Source: Bacteroidota bacterium
Lineage (GTDB): Bacteria; Bacteroidota; Bacteroidia; AKYH767-A; OLB10
DNA: 64,000 nucleotides
Direction: 5' to 3'
Assembly: GCA_016714005.1 (NCBI GenBank)
Contig: JADJOA010000005.1
Coordinates: forward strand, 62,001-126,000
In this document: in pieces, positions 63,590 to 64,000 of the stretch
Position numbering within the stretch: the stretch's first letter is position 1
Layout: the number at the start of each line of letters is the position of its first letter
The notes under the pieces: generated by a model
Told to the model about the DNA's origin: nothing
Databases searched by the model: none
The model's input: only the letters and a program-made list of their open reading frames with translations
Made by a program: the position numbers and the translations under genes

Positions 63590-64000
63590 TTAAAGGCTCT
63601 TTACAAATCTTTTTACAACGGTATTGTCAACAGATTTTAATTGCAAGGTATAAATACCTTCTGCCAGATTGCCAATAAAAATATTTTTACGCATTAATCC
63701 GTTAGGTGCAACCATTTCAGTTTGCATAACCAATTGACCTAAATTGTTAAATACCTGTAGCGAAAACCTGGAAGCAGCATCTGTAAAAATTTCAATATCC
63801 AAATGCTCCGTGGCAGGGTTTGGGAAAACATTAAAAGCAAAAGCATGCTGGTTGTTTTTATTGCAGCTAACAGAAATTTCTTTAAACACGGTTACCTCTC
63901 CATTAAAATCTTCCTGCATAAGTTTGTAATATGTTTTATTGCCATCAAATGCATCATCGGTGTAGGAGTACTTACTGTTAGTGTTTGTAGTTCCTTTTCC
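63590..64000 (-). CDS. T9SS type A sorting-domain protein, C-terminal part
   Basis: The frame is open to the right edge (to base 64000 and beyond). 'SYTDDAFDGNKTYYKLMQED' belongs to the common domain that precedes the signal, and 'AFNVFPNPATEHLDIEIFTD' to 'VDNTVVKRFVKSL' is the type A sorting domain. Only the end of the protein is seen, so its function is unknown. Confidence 0.85.
   Translation of the reverse strand, partial: GKGTTNTNSKYSYTDDAFDGNKTYYKLMQEDFNGEVTVFKEISVSCNKNNQHAFAFNVFPNPATEHLDIEIFTDAASRFSLQVFNNLGQLVMQTEMVAPNGLMRKNIFIGNLAEGIYTLQLKSVDNTVVKRFVKSL

Overview
The window looks like about 64 kb of a Bacteroidota chromosome (Bacteroidetes). I cannot place it below phylum. Supporting evidence: several secreted proteins end in type IX secretion (T9SS) sorting domains; a gliding-type C-terminal domain sits at the left edge; the order rpmB-rpmG-DUF4295-ftsY-rimO is characteristic of the phylum; DUF983, TIGR02757, DUF5689 and DUF1015 families and a DAHP synthase/chorismate mutase fusion are present; and promoter-like TTG-N19/20-(C)AnnTTTG elements occur. 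I see no rRNA, tRNA or CRISPR array.

A general warning: more than 25 genes, including essential ones (hisS, valS, rimO, serC, aroA, aroB, EttA-like ABC-F), are broken by one-base indels, often in homopolymers. Two near-identical duplicated segments inside the window differ from each other by the same kind of indel. I read most of these as sequence errors and give whole-gene spans. The 49-59 kb part is worst. The response regulator at 27.7 kb is different: it has two in-frame TAA codons and no indel.

Layout. 1-0.9 kb: tail of a T9SS type B adhesin-like protein. 0.9-5.6 kb: leftward run rocD, DAHP synthase/chorismate mutase, aroB, aroA (aroK is at 39.5 kb). 5.9-14.4 kb: T9SS cargo proteins, a TPR protein, DUF983, TIGR02757. 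14.5-23.2 kb: two large tandem paralogues, mosaic in structure, built of '-GNVGIGT-' tail-fibre-like modules, collagen-like Gly-X-Y stretches and, in one copy only, an LVIVD propeller. They share duplicated promoters and a variable 17-bp tandem repeat in the 5' leader. 23.2-24.4 kb: a small GIY-YIG nuclease gene flanked on both sides by mirror-symmetric arrays of short palindromic (REP-like) repeats, each array centred on a long hairpin. The two hairpins differ by compensatory base changes. This is the most interesting structure in the window. 24.5-28.4 kb: propeller histidine kinase plus LuxR-type regulator.

28.4-43.6 kb: two glycosyltransferases, DUF47 plus PiT phosphate transport, FKBP isomerase, DUF5689 lipoprotein plus TonB-dependent receptor, dapD, ruvX-def-aroK, a repeat-rich gap, a lipoprotein, DUF1015, and a pair of CxxCH-containing exported proteins. 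43.7-51.7 kb: core translation and targeting genes (rpmB, rpmG, DUF4295, ftsY, rimO, serC, ABC-F, hisS). 51.7-64 kb: hypothetical protein, methyltransferase with a repeat-derived tail, glycogen-type GT4 plus GH57 alpha-glucan enzymes, a TPR hybrid sensor kinase whose ATPase domain looks degenerate, OmpA-like lipoprotein, valS, and a T9SS cargo protein cut by the right edge.
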